Assembly: GCF_014145325.1 (NCBI RefSeq)
Contig: NZ_JACHTF010000011.1
Coordinates: forward strand, 1 to 64,000
Length of the DNA stretch: 64,000 nt
Source: Marilutibacter spongiae
Lineage (GTDB): Bacteria; Pseudomonadota; Gammaproteobacteria; Xanthomonadales; Xanthomonadaceae
Direction: 5' to 3'
The notes beneath the pieces are model-generated. The model ran no database searches. It was not told the origin of the DNA and saw only the letters and a list, made by a program, of their open reading frames with translations. Below are positions 38,171 through 47,197 of this stretch, in pieces. Both the position numbers and the translations under genes were made by a program. Positions within the stretch are counted from its first letter, which is position 1; each line of letters begins with the position of its first letter.

Positions 38171-38971
38171 TCAGTCCGAGCCGTCGCCGATACCGGTCAT
38201 GCCGAGGATGTTGTAGCCCGCGTCGACGTAGGTGATTTCGCCGGTGATGCCGGCGGACAGGTCCGAGGCGAGGAAGGCGGCGACGTTGCCGACGTCTTCG
38301 ATGGTCACGGTCCTACGCAGCGGTGCGTTCTCTTCGACGTGGCCGAGGATCTTGCGGAATCCGGCGATGCCGGCCGCCGCCAGGGTCTTGATCGGGCCGG
38401 CGGAGATTGCGTTGACGCGGATGCCCTCCGGGCCGAGGTTGTAGGCCAGGTAGCGGACGTTGGCCTCGAGGCTGGCCTTGGCCAGGCCCATCAGGTTGTA
38501 GCCGGCCAGGGCGCGATCGGCGCCGAGGTAGGTGAGGGTCATGATGGAGCCGTTGCGTCCCTTCATCAGCGGGCGCGCGGCGTTGGCCAGCGCCGCCAGC
38601 GAGTACGACGACACGTCGTGGGCGACGGCGAAGTTCTCGCGCGTCAGGCCGTCCAGGAACTGCCCGGAAATCGCCTCTCGCGGGGCGAACGCGATCGCAT
38701 GGACGAGGATGTCGAAGCCGTCCTCCCAGCGCTTGCCCAGTTCGGCGAAGCAGGCTTCGATCTGGGCGTCGTCGCTGACGTCGAGGGGCAGCACGATGTC
38801 GCTGCCAGCCTCCGCGGCTGCGGCTTCTACGCGCGACTTGAGCTTGTCGGTCTGGTAGGTGAACGCCAGCTCGGCGCCTTCGCGATGCATGGCCTCGGCA
38901 ATGCCGGTGGCGATCGAACGCTGACTGGCAATGCCGGTGATCAGTGCGCGTTTGCCTTTCAGGAAACCCAT
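38171..38971 (-). CDS. fabI: Enoyl-ACP reductase FabI
   Basis: NADH-dependent reductase for the last step of each fatty-acid elongation cycle, 266 residues. The short-chain dehydrogenase fold shows [13 protein letters not shown] at the cofactor site. The FabI catalytic set is Y148, Y158 and K165, with the Tyr-x6-Lys spacing that separates FabI from FabV/FabK. It is the triclosan and isoniazid-type target class. It forms a single-gene minus-strand unit. Confidence 0.97.
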   Translation of the reverse strand: MGFLKGKRALITGIASQRSIATGIAEAMHREGAELAFTYQTDKLKSRVEAAAAEAGSDIVLPLDVSDDAQIEACFAELGKRWEDGFDILVHAIAFAPREAISGQFLDGLTRENFAVAHDVSSYSLAALANAARPLMKGRNGSIMTLTYLGADRALAGYNLMGLAKASLEANVRYLAYNLGPEGIRVNAISAGPIKTLAAAGIAGFRKILGHVEENAPLRRTVTIEDVGNVAAFLASDLSAGITGEITYVDAGYNILGMTGIGDGSD

Positions 38972-39022
38972 GGAAACTCCCTCGGTGGTGGGGCATGGCC
39001 GCGATGGCGGCCGAGCAAACCC

Positions 39023-40246
39023 CTAGTCTAGAGGCTTCGCCGGGTCTGCGGGAGTCGCGACGCTGGATCGCTCGGCGATCCGCAGGCGTTGCCCGACCTG
39101 GAGCACGCTGTCGCGCGCGAGGTCGTTGCGCTGCAGCAGTTCCGATACCGACAGGTCGTAGCGCTTGGCGATCGTCCAGGGGTTCTCGCCCCGCGCGACG
39201 ACATGGCCGGCGGGCAGCGGCGCTGCCTGTGCCATGTACGCCGAGGCATCGGCCATCGTGGCGGGGGCTGCAGGGGTGCCGGTCACTGCCGTCGTGCCCG
39301 GGCCCGCGGCGGCGAGCAGGTAGGCGGTGCCGGTGGCCGGCTGGCGGATGCGGCCGTCGGCATGCACCGGGTTCAGGCGCTGCAGGCGGGCGATGCTCTG
39401 CCCCGAGCTCGCGGCGAACTGGTCGATGCGCTGGGTGCCGTCGGGTACCGGGACGGCGCGCAAGCGGGCCACGGGCCGGTCGAGCGCCTTGAGCCAGTCT
39501 TCGTCGCGCCCGGCGCGGACGATCAGGCATGACAGCGCGTGGATCTTGCGCACGTAGGCCTGGGTGATGCCTGGCATGCCCGGCAACTGCTCCGGGCTGG
39601 CCTCGCGCGCGGCCAGGCCGTTGCGCCTGAGCGCGCCGAAGACCCGGTACTCGCCGGCGTTGTAGGCCATGACCGCGAGCCGCCAGTCGCCGGCGAACAT
39701 CCCGTGCAGGGTCTTGATGTAGCGCACAGCCGCACGGGTGGAATCCACCGGCGACAGGCGTCCGTCGTAGTGGCTTGAGATCGGCACCTTGTGGTTGCGC
39801 GCGGTCAGCTTGATCATCTGCCACATGCCGGCGGGGCCGGCCGGACTGCGTGCCCCGGGCTTGTAGCCGCTCTCGACGAAGGGGATGAGTGCGTACTCGG
39901 TGGGCAGGTGCGACTCGCGCAGTTTGTCGACCACGTAGCCGAACAGGGGCAGCAGGGTGTCGTCGGGCTGGGCGAGGCGTTGGGGCGCCTGGGCGAAATG
40001 GCGGCTCCAGCGGTCGCTGACATCGTCGTCGCACTGGGAATCGGAGAGGCCGTCGCGGAACGCGTCGTAGATCTCGCGCCCGTTGCGCGTCGCCGGTGCG
40101 ACCGGCGGCGGGGTGGCGGCGACCGGTTCGACCGCGGCGGGGGCGGGTTCGGCGGTGCCCGTCGGGGACGGCTCGGTGGCCAGCGCGGACGCAGCCATGC
40201 CCAGGCCGGTCAGGAACCCGGCCGCCCACGCGGTCGCGCGCCTCAT
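39023..40246 (-). CDS. mltD: Membrane-bound lytic transglycosylase MltD-like
   Basis: Periplasmic murein lytic transglycosylase of 407 residues. A signal sequence (about 1-23, AAGFLTGLGMAASALA) precedes a Pro/Ala-rich linker and the SLT domain with catalytic E125 (PFVESGYKP), AGMWQMI and MAYNAGEYRV. Only one clear LysM repeat is present at the C-terminus (RGENPWTIAKRYDLSVSELL), fewer than in E. coli MltD. No lipobox cysteine follows the signal peptide, so it may be soluble. It overlaps the gloB stop as ATGA, the same gloB-mltD neighbourhood seen in enterobacteria. Confidence 0.9.
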   Translation of the reverse strand: MRRATAWAAGFLTGLGMAASALATEPSPTGTAEPAPAAVEPVAATPPPVAPATRNGREIYDAFRDGLSDSQCDDDVSDRWSRHFAQAPQRLAQPDDTLLPLFGYVVDKLRESHLPTEYALIPFVESGYKPGARSPAGPAGMWQMIKLTARNHKVPISSHYDGRLSPVDSTRAAVRYIKTLHGMFAGDWRLAVMAYNAGEYRVFGALRRNGLAAREASPEQLPGMPGITQAYVRKIHALSCLIVRAGRDEDWLKALDRPVARLRAVPVPDGTQRIDQFAASSGQSIARLQRLNPVHADGRIRQPATGTAYLLAAAGPGTTAVTGTPAAPATMADASAYMAQAAPLPAGHVVARGENPWTIAKRYDLSVSELLQRNDLARDSVLQVGQRLRIAERSSVATPADPAKPLD

Positions 40247-41019
40247 GCGACGAACCCGTCCTTCCAGCGCCGCAGGGCGGCCAGGGTGGCGACATCGTCC
40301 CCGGCAGGCGTGCCCAGCCAGGCGCCGACCGCGGCCTTCACCGAGGGCGTGCCGCAGCGAAGGAACGGATTGCAGCGGCGTTCGTCGGCGAGCTTGCTGG
40401 GCAAGCTGGGTTGTCCGGACTGGCGCATGGCCTGGGCCTCCTCGGTGCGGTCCAGCAGGGCCGCATTGTCGGGTTCCACCGCCCGCGCGAACGCGGCGTT
40501 GGAGAGAGTGTACTCGTGGCCGCAGCACACGGCCGTATCGCCGGGCAGGGCGGCCAGGCGCATCAGCGATGCATGCATCTGATCCGGGGTACCTTCGAAC
40601 AGCCGTCCACAGCCCAGGCTGAACAAGGTGTCGCCGCAGAACAGCCAGCTGTCTCCGTCCTTGGTGAGATGAAAGGCGATGTGGCTGAGGGTATGCCCCG
40701 GCACGGCGAGGACCGCCACGTCGATACCCAGCAGTTCCAGACGGTCCCCATCTCCCAGGGCATTGAGCGGAAAGGGAATCCTGTCGTCCAGCGGGCCGTG
40801 GACCGGCAGTCCCGGCCAGCGCTCCAGCAGGGCCTGGGTGCCGTCGATGTGGTCGTAGTGGTGGTGGGTCAGCAGGATCGCGGCCGGCTGCAGGCCCTGT
40901 TGCGCGGCGGCGAGTACCGGCCCGGATTCGCCCGGGTCGACGACGATGGCGCGCCCGTCCGCGTCCGACAGGGTCCAGATGTAGTTGTCCTGCCGGGACG
41001 GCAATGCCTGCAAGTGCAT
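40243..41019 (-). CDS. gloB: Hydroxyacylglutathione hydrolase (glyoxalase II)
   Basis: Hydrolyses S-lactoylglutathione to lactate and glutathione in methylglyoxal detoxification. The 258-residue protein has the binuclear metal motif THHHYDHIDG, further ligands in VPGHTLSH, CGDTLF and CCGHEYT, and the C-terminal glutathione-binding CNPFLR. The start at 41019 (MHLQALPSRQDNYIW) is the conserved N-terminus. Translation is coupled to mltD. Confidence 0.95.
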   Translation of the reverse strand: MHLQALPSRQDNYIWTLSDADGRAIVVDPGESGPVLAAAQQGLQPAAILLTHHHYDHIDGTQALLERWPGLPVHGPLDDRIPFPLNALGDGDRLELLGIDVAVLAVPGHTLSHIAFHLTKDGDSWLFCGDTLFSLGCGRLFEGTPDQMHASLMRLAALPGDTAVCCGHEYTLSNAAFARAVEPDNAALLDRTEEAQAMRQSGQPSLPSKLADERRCNPFLRCGTPSVKAAVGAWLGTPAGDDVATLAALRRWKDGFVA

Positions 41020-41123
41020 GGTGACGGCCCCCCTGGAATCGCGCAGAATCGGATGGACCCTTGTTCCTTCTGCCCGGGGTATGCCCGGACAGGTGGCCAC
41101 CCGCCTGCCCACCAGTCGCGACC

Positions 41124-41867
41124 ATGCCCGCGCTCCAGCCCACCCGTCAACCTGGAAACGCCGATCTGGGACATCCGTGGTTCGCGGGCCCGGCGGGGCA
41201 AGGCCTGCTCGCGGCCGAGAGCCGGGCGATGGCCCGGATGCTGGCGGCGATCCCCGCGTTGCCCTGGGTCTGGGTCGGCGTGGCCGGCGCGGCACCACCC
41301 CACCGGGACATCGGCCGGGGCATCTGCATGCACCGGGCGCCTGGCGGTTTCGCCGGCTCGGTGCGCTGTGGCTTGCCCTTGCCGCTCGCCAACGAGAGTT
41401 TCGGCGCGGTCCTGCTGCAGCATGTGCTCGACGACGGCTTCGCCGACACCGGCGCGGTCCTGTCCGAGTGCCGTCGGATCCTCGCCCCGGGCGGCGTGCT
41501 GTGGCTTGCGGCACTCAATCCCTGGAGCACCTATCGCGCGCGCTGGTGGCGCAGTGGCATGCGCGCGCGCGGTCCTGGCTATTGGCAGGCCGCGCTGGCG
41601 CGTGCCGGTTTCCCGGTCGATGCCGTCAGCCTTCAGTGGCTGGGCCCGCGCTGGCGGCCGGAGGATGCCGAGGCCGGCATCGGGGCCGCCGACCGGCTCC
41701 GCGCCGGGCTGGCGCTGACGGTCAGCAAGCGCGTGCATGCCGCGATCCCGCCCAACGCGGTCCGCAAGCTGCGCCTGCAGGCGGGCGTGGGGGCGATGCG
41801 CGCGCAACTGCGCGTGGTCGGGGATCCGGGCGGGGAGGGGTCTCAAAAGCCGGGCGGCCGTCCATAA
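41124..41867 (+). CDS. Class I SAM-dependent methyltransferase-like protein
   Basis: A 247-residue protein with the C-terminal half of a Rossmann methyltransferase: [19 protein letters not shown] and [21 protein letters not shown] are motif 4 and 5 to 6 equivalents of Methyltransf_11 proteins. The N-terminal SAM-binding glycine motif is weak (WVWVGVAGA), so SAM binding is less certain. In proteobacteria a protein of this type lies between gloB and rnhA, as here. The substrate is unknown. It is divergent from gloB. Confidence 0.75.
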   Translation: MPALQPTRQPGNADLGHPWFAGPAGQGLLAAESRAMARMLAAIPALPWVWVGVAGAAPPHRDIGRGICMHRAPGGFAGSVRCGLPLPLANESFGAVLLQHVLDDGFADTGAVLSECRRILAPGGVLWLAALNPWSTYRARWWRSGMRARGPGYWQAALARAGFPVDAVSLQWLGPRWRPEDAEAGIGAADRLRAGLALTVSKRVHAAIPPNAVRKLRLQAGVGAMRAQLRVVGDPGGEGSQKPGGRP

Positions 41868-41874
41868 TGGCCGG

Positions 41875-42330
41875 ATGACATCCGAAACCAAGAAGTCCGT
41901 CGAGATCCATACCGACGGCGCCTGCCTCGGCAATCCCGGCCCCGGTGGCTGGGCGGCCCTGCTGCGTTACCAGGGCCGCGAGCGCGAACTGAGCGGCGGC
42001 GAGGCCGATACCACCAACAACCGCATGGAGCTGATGGCGGCGATCGCCGGGCTGGAGTCGCTCAAGGAAGCCTGCGTGGTGTCGCTGACGACCGACTCGC
42101 AGTACGTGCGCCAGGGCATCACCCAGTGGATGGCCAACTGGGTCCGCCGCGGCTGGAAGACCGCGGGTGGCGATCCGGTCAAGAATCGCGATCTCTGGGA
42201 ACGCCTGCATGCCGCCGCGCAGCGCCACCGCGTCGAGTGGCATTGGGTCAAGGGCCATTCCGGCCATCCCGACAACGAGCGCGTGGATGTGCTCGCACGC
42301 GACCAGGCGATCCGCTTCAGGCGTTCCTGA
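41875..42330 (+). CDS. rnhA: Ribonuclease HI
   Basis: Degrades RNA in RNA-DNA hybrids, 151 residues. The catalytic acids D14 (HTDGAC), E52 (NRMELMA), D74 (TTDSQYV) and D138 (NERVDVL), and H128, are all present, as is the basic handle region NWVRRGWKT. It starts seven bases after the methyltransferase, and dnaQ follows, the usual rnhA-dnaQ pairing. Confidence 0.97.
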   Translation: MTSETKKSVEIHTDGACLGNPGPGGWAALLRYQGRERELSGGEADTTNNRMELMAAIAGLESLKEACVVSLTTDSQYVRQGITQWMANWVRRGWKTAGGDPVKNRDLWERLHAAAQRHRVEWHWVKGHSGHPDNERVDVLARDQAIRFRRS

Positions 42331-42404
42331 GCCCGCGCCTCGCCTGCTGAGACGGACGCTTGTTACCGTGTCCACGCCCCGCCAGAGAGTGATCCACACG
42401 ACCG

Positions 42405-43136
42405 ATGCGCCAAGTCATCCTTGATACCGAAACGACCGGCCTGAGCTGGGAACGCGGCAACCGGGTGGTCGAGATCGGCTGCGTGGAGTTCATCGAGCGG
42501 CGGCCGACCGGGCGAAATTTCCATCGCTACCTCAATCCCCGCTGCGAGTTCGAGGCCGGCGCGCAGGAGGTCACCGGGCTGACGCTGGAGTTCCTCGCCG
42601 ACAAGCCCCTGTTCGAGGACATCGTCGAGGAGTTCCTCGAGTTCATCGACGGCGCGGAGCTGGTCATCCACAACGCGGCCTTCGACGTCGGCTTCCTGGA
42701 CAACGAACTGCGCCTGGCGGGCAGCCAGTACGGCAAGTTGGCCGACCGCTGTGCGATCGAGGACTCGCTGCTGCTCGCGCGCCAGCGTTTCCCGGGCCAG
42801 CGCAATTCGCTCGATGCGCTGTGCAAGCGCCTGGGCGTGGACAACGCGCATCGCCAGTTGCACGGCGCGCTGCTCGATGCGCAGCTGCTGGCGGAGGTCT
42901 ACATCGGGCTGACCTCGGGCCAGGAGGAGATCGGTTTCGGCAGCGATACCCGCGCCGCCGAGGCCGCCGCCGATGCGGTGGCCGCCTTCCAGGGCCGTAG
43001 CGAGCGCCCGCGCCCGCGCGTCGCGGTCGAAGCGGCCGAACTGGTCGCGCACGAGGCGCGCCTGCAGGTCCTGCGCGCGAAGGCCGGGCGTGCGATCTGG
43101 GACCCAGTGCCCGAAGAGGTGGCCAGCGAGTCCTGA
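42405..43136 (+). CDS. dnaQ: DNA polymerase III epsilon subunit
   Basis: Proofreading 3'-5' exonuclease of the replicase, 243 residues. Exo I has D7 and E9 (LDTETTGL), Exo II reads IHNAAFDVGFLDNEL, and Exo III HGALLDAQLLAEVY. The C-terminal tail that binds the alpha subunit is Ala/Arg-rich. Start at 42405. Confidence 0.97.
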   Translation: MRQVILDTETTGLSWERGNRVVEIGCVEFIERRPTGRNFHRYLNPRCEFEAGAQEVTGLTLEFLADKPLFEDIVEEFLEFIDGAELVIHNAAFDVGFLDNELRLAGSQYGKLADRCAIEDSLLLARQRFPGQRNSLDALCKRLGVDNAHRQLHGALLDAQLLAEVYIGLTSGQEEIGFGSDTRAAEAAADAVAAFQGRSERPRPRVAVEAAELVAHEARLQVLRAKAGRAIWDPVPEEVASES

Positions 43137-43154
43137 GGCAGCCGCCGGTAGGCG

Positions 43155-43859
43155 TCAGTGGTTGCGGACCAGGACCACGGTGATGTTGTCCGAGCCACCG
43201 CCGTCCAGCGCCGCCGCGACCAGCGTATCGACGCATTCCTGGGCACTGCAGTCGTGCTGGGCGAGGACGCGGCCGATGGCGGTGTCCTCGACCTCCTCGG
43301 TCAGGCCGTCGCTGCACAGCAGCAGTTGCATGCCCGGTCGCAGTTCGCCGGTCATGGTTTCCACGTTCAGGTTGCGCGGGTCGGTGACGCCAAGCGCCTG
43401 GGTGACGACGTTGCGATGCGGGTGGCTGCGCGCCTGCTCGTGGGTGATCGCGCCGTTGGCGATCAGTTCCTGGACGTAGCTGTGGTCCTGGGATAGCTGG
43501 GCCAGGTGGCCATCGCGCCAGAGATAGACCCGGCTGTCGCCGACCCAGGCCACTTCGAACCGGTTGCCGGTGACGCGCGCGGCGACCACGGTGGTGCCCA
43601 TCGGCAGGGCATCGTGGCGGCGGCGCGAGCTGCGGATGATCTCCTCGTCGGCGATGCGGATCGCCTGGGTCAGCGGCGTGCCGTCGCGGACTTCCCGGAC
43701 GATGGTTTCGCGGGCAAGCGCACTGGCGATCTCGCCGTACTCGTGGCCACCCATGCCGTCGGCGACCAGCCACAGGCCCATCTCGCCATCGCCGTAGTAA
43801 GTGTCTTCGTTCAGCTCTCGGCGCAGGCCGGCGTGCGTCAGGTGTCCGAATTCGATCAT
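43155..43859 (-). CDS. PP2C-family Ser/Thr protein phosphatase
   Basis: Metal-dependent phosphatase of 234 residues. Motifs NEDTYY, VADGMGGHEYGE, GTTVVAARV, WVGDSRVYLWRDG and CSDGLTEEV carry the metal-binding aspartates (GGSDNITVVLV at the end). It is the bacterial Stp/PrpC type that reverses Hanks-kinase phosphorylation or type VI secretion signalling; no partner kinase is in the window. The start at 43859 (MIEFGHLTHAGLRRELNED) is preferred; the frame is open for 30 more codons. Confidence 0.9.
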   Translation of the reverse strand: MIEFGHLTHAGLRRELNEDTYYGDGEMGLWLVADGMGGHEYGEIASALARETIVREVRDGTPLTQAIRIADEEIIRSSRRRHDALPMGTTVVAARVTGNRFEVAWVGDSRVYLWRDGHLAQLSQDHSYVQELIANGAITHEQARSHPHRNVVTQALGVTDPRNLNVETMTGELRPGMQLLLCSDGLTEEVEDTAIGRVLAQHDCSAQECVDTLVAAALDGGGSDNITVVLVRNH

Positions 43860-43996
43860 GGGATGGGCATGCCGGTCGCGATTGTGCCTCTTGGACGGGG
43901 TAACGGAATCATCGACGGCAATCGGCCGCGTGGCAAGGAAATGCGTCAACGAAGCCGTTTGGCGGGCGTCGTCGGCCAGTACGGGAAGCCCTGCGC

Positions 43997-44028
43997 AAAA
44001 AAGACCCCGGCGGGGAGTGCGCCGGGGT
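43997..44028 (-). terminator. Terminator of the S8 peptidase gene
   Basis: On the minus strand, a nine-base stem ACCCCGGCG/CGCCGGGGT with a seven-base loop is followed by six T. It lies 56 bases after the protease stop codon. Confidence 0.88.
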
Positions 44029-44083
44029 ATCCAAGGCCGGGGGCAGGATCAATGACGATGCCGGGGCAGGGCGCCCCGCGCGA

Positions 44084-45967
44084 TCAGAAGGTCAGGCTCC
44101 ACTCGTTGATGTAGCCCACGTCGCCGCCGGCGTTGTCGTTCACGCGGAGCTTCCAGGTCCCGTTGAGCGTCTCGCTCGACAGGTCCAGGGTGGCGCTGCC
44201 GATGATGTTGTCGGTGCCGCCGCCGGAACGGTTGGCGAGCAGGTAGGCGCTGCCGTCCGGTGCGACCAGGTCGACCCGCAGGTCGCCGCGGTAGGTATGG
44301 CGGATGTCCACCCTGATCACCGCGTCTGTCGGGGCCTTGCCGCTGCGACCGGAGACGCTGATAGCGCTTTCGACCTTGCGGTAGTCGCGAATGCCGACGT
44401 CGGCGGTGTTGGCGTAGGTCTGCCTGCCGGGATCGACCGGGTCGGTCGGCGGGTCGACGGGGTCGTTGCCGGTGACCGCGGCGACGGCGGCGGCCGCGTC
44501 GATCAGGCCCGGGCCGCAGCCACCAGGACACTTGGATGCCGCGATCGGGCGCGCGGTGTCGGCGAGGATCGTGCGGATCTGCGCCGGGGTTTTCGGCGTG
44601 GAGGCGGCGGACTGGATCAGCGCGACGATGCCGGCCACGTGCGGCGTTGCCATCGAAGTGCCCTGGAAGAAGGCGTAGCCATTGCCGGCGACCGTGGACA
44701 GGACGCCTTCCTCGTCGTGCGAGCGGGTGCAGGAGGGCGCCTGGTTGAGCGGCAGGAACTCGGTGCTGGGCGAGCAGGTCTCGCCACCCGGTGCGGTGAT
44801 GTCGATCGTCGCGCCCCAGCTCGAGTAGAAGGCGCGGTTGCCCTTGTTGTCGCTGGCGGCCACCGAGATCACGTTGTTGCAGCTGGCCGGCGTCGCGTTG
44901 GCGACGTCGATGTTGCTGTTGCCGGCGGCGGCGACGACAACGCTGCCGTTTGCGATCGCGGTGTTGATTGCGTCCTGGTAGGCCGGCGTGTCGCTGCAGG
45001 GGCGGTCGCCGCCGAGCGAGAGATTGATGACCTCGGCCGGGTTGGCGTTGGCCGGCAGGCCGGCAACGCTGCCGCCGGAGGCCCAGATGATGCCGTCGGC
45101 GATGTCGGCGGTGTCGCCCAGGCCATCCTTGCCGAGGGCGCGGACCGGGACCACCTTGGCCTTGAAGGCGATGCCGGCGACGCCGGTACCGTTGTTGGTG
45201 ACCGCGGCAATGGTGCCCGCCACGTGGGTGCCGTGGACGCCGGTCGTGCTGGCCGAGGCGTCGGTGGCGTCGGCGTCGCGCCCGTTGCCGTCCTGGCTGC
45301 CGCCGCAGCCGGCGGGCAGGCCGTAGCGGCTGCATTCGAAGCTGCTGCCGCCATTGACGCTGGAGACCATGTCGTAGCCGGGCAGGATGTTCGCATTCAG
45401 GTCGTTGTGGGCCACGATGCCCGAGTCGACCACCGCGACGACCACGCCGCTGCCGTCGGCCTGGTCCCAGGCGGCCGGCACGCGAGCGCCCGTCGCGCTG
45501 TTGGCGTAGTGCCACTGCTCGGCGAAGCGCGGATCGTTGGGCGTGGACAGCGCGCGCTGCTTGTAGTTGGGCTGGATGTACTCGACGTCCGGGTTGGCGG
45601 CGATCAGCCGCATCATCGCCTGCGCTTCGACGCGGTCGAGCTTGCGGTCGGTCCGCACCAGGTCGGCGCCGGTCGCCAGGCGACGTCCATGGCTGAAGCC
45701 CAGTGCCTTGCCCTTGCCGTTGCCGGCGCCGAGGGCGCCCAGGCTGCGGCCGTTGCCGCCCAGGCTGCGCATCATCGCGGCCGGGTTGCCGCGCTCCGGC
45801 GTGCCGGCACGATACTTGACGATGAACGAGTCGTACTCGGGTTCGGCGGCCGAAGCCACTCGGGCCGCGTTGAGGTCCTGTGCGGCAGCCGTGCCGCCAA
45901 GGAGGAGGCCTGCAGTCGCCATGGCGAGCAGGGTCCTGCGAAAACCGGGGTTGCTTCCTGAAGTCAT
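44084..45967 (-). CDS. Secreted subtilisin-like serine protease (S8) with P-domain
   Basis: Exported protease of 627 residues. A signal peptide (about 1-29) is followed by an I9-like propeptide (about 40-140, ending VEYIQPNYKQRAL). The S8 domain has D181 (VVDSGIV), H248 (GTHVAGT), the oxyanion Asn in AAGNSN and S438 (GTSMATPHVAG). After a short Pro/Asp linker a C-terminal P/Homo B domain (about 520-627, RVDIRHTYRGDLRVDLVAPDG, split here by its Arg-Gly) completes it. Such enzymes are typical extracellular proteases of predatory or plant-associated Lysobacterales. AAGGA lies upstream of the ATG at 45967. It diverges from a membrane-bound regulator. Confidence 0.92.
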   Translation of the reverse strand: MTSGSNPGFRRTLLAMATAGLLLGGTAAAQDLNAARVASAAEPEYDSFIVKYRAGTPERGNPAAMMRSLGGNGRSLGALGAGNGKGKALGFSHGRRLATGADLVRTDRKLDRVEAQAMMRLIAANPDVEYIQPNYKQRALSTPNDPRFAEQWHYANSATGARVPAAWDQADGSGVVVAVVDSGIVAHNDLNANILPGYDMVSSVNGGSSFECSRYGLPAGCGGSQDGNGRDADATDASASTTGVHGTHVAGTIAAVTNNGTGVAGIAFKAKVVPVRALGKDGLGDTADIADGIIWASGGSVAGLPANANPAEVINLSLGGDRPCSDTPAYQDAINTAIANGSVVVAAAGNSNIDVANATPASCNNVISVAASDNKGNRAFYSSWGATIDITAPGGETCSPSTEFLPLNQAPSCTRSHDEEGVLSTVAGNGYAFFQGTSMATPHVAGIVALIQSAASTPKTPAQIRTILADTARPIAASKCPGGCGPGLIDAAAAVAAVTGNDPVDPPTDPVDPGRQTYANTADVGIRDYRKVESAISVSGRSGKAPTDAVIRVDIRHTYRGDLRVDLVAPDGSAYLLANRSGGGTDNIIGSATLDLSSETLNGTWKLRVNDNAGGDVGYINEWSLTF

Positions 45968-46388
45968 CTCTACATCCTTATCGTGATGGAGTCGTCCGGA
46001 GTCCGGCGGGCCCTGGGCGGGTGCCGGATCCGGCGTGGCGGCCGGCAGCAGGAGGCTGCCGGGGGTCGTCCCTGGACGCCGGAGCAGCGGGGCCATGCAC
46101 GTTGCGGTCCGCCCGCGTGCATGTCCCCCCGACCCGTTGCCGGAGGCGTGCGCGGCCAATCGCCTGCACGCCGGTGGACGCCCCGAGGAATAAGTCAGGC
46201 GCGACATCACGACCTCTGCGCTTCGGACTTTTGTTGATCTCGTTCTGATCAAAGCGTGCGCGGGATCGTGAAAATCCCGCCCGGGAGACGCCGAGGCTGA
46301 ACGAGATGGCCGTATTTGCCGATCGGGGTGGGGGGGCGTGCGCGATCCGCGTTTAGGGGTACGTCCCTTCCCGACGCGGAGGTTGTCG
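45968..46388. other. Divergent intergenic region, protease / regulator
   Basis: A 421-base gap without a supported gene, holding the 5' regions of the protease (minus) and the winged-helix regulator (plus). Only the segment around 46200-46260 is less GC-rich; it contains the palindrome described separately. No clear -35/-10 pair is seen for either gene. Confidence 0.6.
46234..46252. promoter_or_regulatory. Palindrome TTGATC-N7-GATCAA, possible operator
   Basis: TTGATCTCGTTCTGATCAA is a perfect 6+6 inverted repeat with a seven-base centre in the divergent gap, in the only AT-rich stretch, 137 bases before the regulator start. The neighbouring winged-helix protein is an obvious candidate to bind it, but this is inference. 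Confidence 0.4.
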
Positions 46389-47159
46389 ATGACATCGAGG
46401 TTCAAGCCCGCCTGGCCCGGCAATGGCCACCGATACATCACCATCGGCGAGGTCAGGATGGACCTGTGTTATCGGACGCTTTCGATCGCCGGCGAGGACG
46501 TGGGCCTGCCGCAGCGTGCCTTCGACCTGCTGTGGCTGCTGGCCGCCGAACCCCACGCGCTTCACTACCGCGCCGACCTGCTCGACCGCCTTTGGCCGGG
46601 CCTGGTGGTGGAGGATGCAAACCTTTCGCAAAGCGCCTGGCTGCTCCGCAAGGCACTGGGCCCGGAGCGCAAGGGCTGGTTGAGGACCGTGGTGCGCGCG
46701 GGCTACGTGTTCGAACCGACCGACCCGGTGTGCGTGGTCGCCGTGGATTCGCCGATGGCGCCTGCGCCTGCCGCCGCCGGGGAGGCTGCGGCGAACGCCA
46801 TGCCGGGCGATGTTCCGGTGGCGGGCGAAGCAGGCGTGGCCGCGACGGTGACGCCCACCCAGGCCAGGCGCGGCGGTCGCGGGTCGGGCAATGCGCTGCT
46901 GCGCTGGCTGAGCATCGGCGGTGGATGCCTGGTGTCCCTGATCACGCTGTTGGCGATCGCCCAGGAAGCGGCCACCGGTACGGGCGCGCCGGAGGAGGCC
47001 GACGAACGCCCCCGTGTCACCGAAGCCCGGCGCCGGCAGGCACCGCAATGGGAAAGCGTGTTCGCGACATCGACCCGCATCGACGGGCGCGGTGGTTGCG
47101 GTCCCGAGTCGCTCATGCGTGCCACGAGCCCCTGCGGCGAACTGGCCTGGGGCCGCTGA
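46389..47159 (+). CDS. Membrane-anchored winged-helix regulator (CadC/ToxR-like)
   Basis: A 256-residue protein with an N-terminal OmpR-type winged-helix domain (about 12-105; VGLPQRAFDLLWLLAAEP, DANLSQSAWLLRKALG, VVRAGYVFE) and one transmembrane helix near 175-195 (WLSIGGGCLVSLITLLAIA). The Ala/Pro-rich linker and a short periplasmic tail of about 60 residues with two Cys (GGCGPESLMRATSPCGE) could form a redox-sensing disulfide as in CadC. Start at 46389 has GGAGG six bases upstream. It diverges from the secreted protease, whose regulation it may govern. Confidence 0.8.
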   Translation: MTSRFKPAWPGNGHRYITIGEVRMDLCYRTLSIAGEDVGLPQRAFDLLWLLAAEPHALHYRADLLDRLWPGLVVEDANLSQSAWLLRKALGPERKGWLRTVVRAGYVFEPTDPVCVVAVDSPMAPAPAAAGEAAANAMPGDVPVAGEAGVAATVTPTQARRGGRGSGNALLRWLSIGGGCLVSLITLLAIAQEAATGTGAPEEADERPRVTEARRRQAPQWESVFATSTRIDGRGGCGPESLMRATSPCGELAWGR

Positions 47160-47197
47160 CAGGGCAACGCCCCGCCCGGAACGGGTGGCGCGACCGG

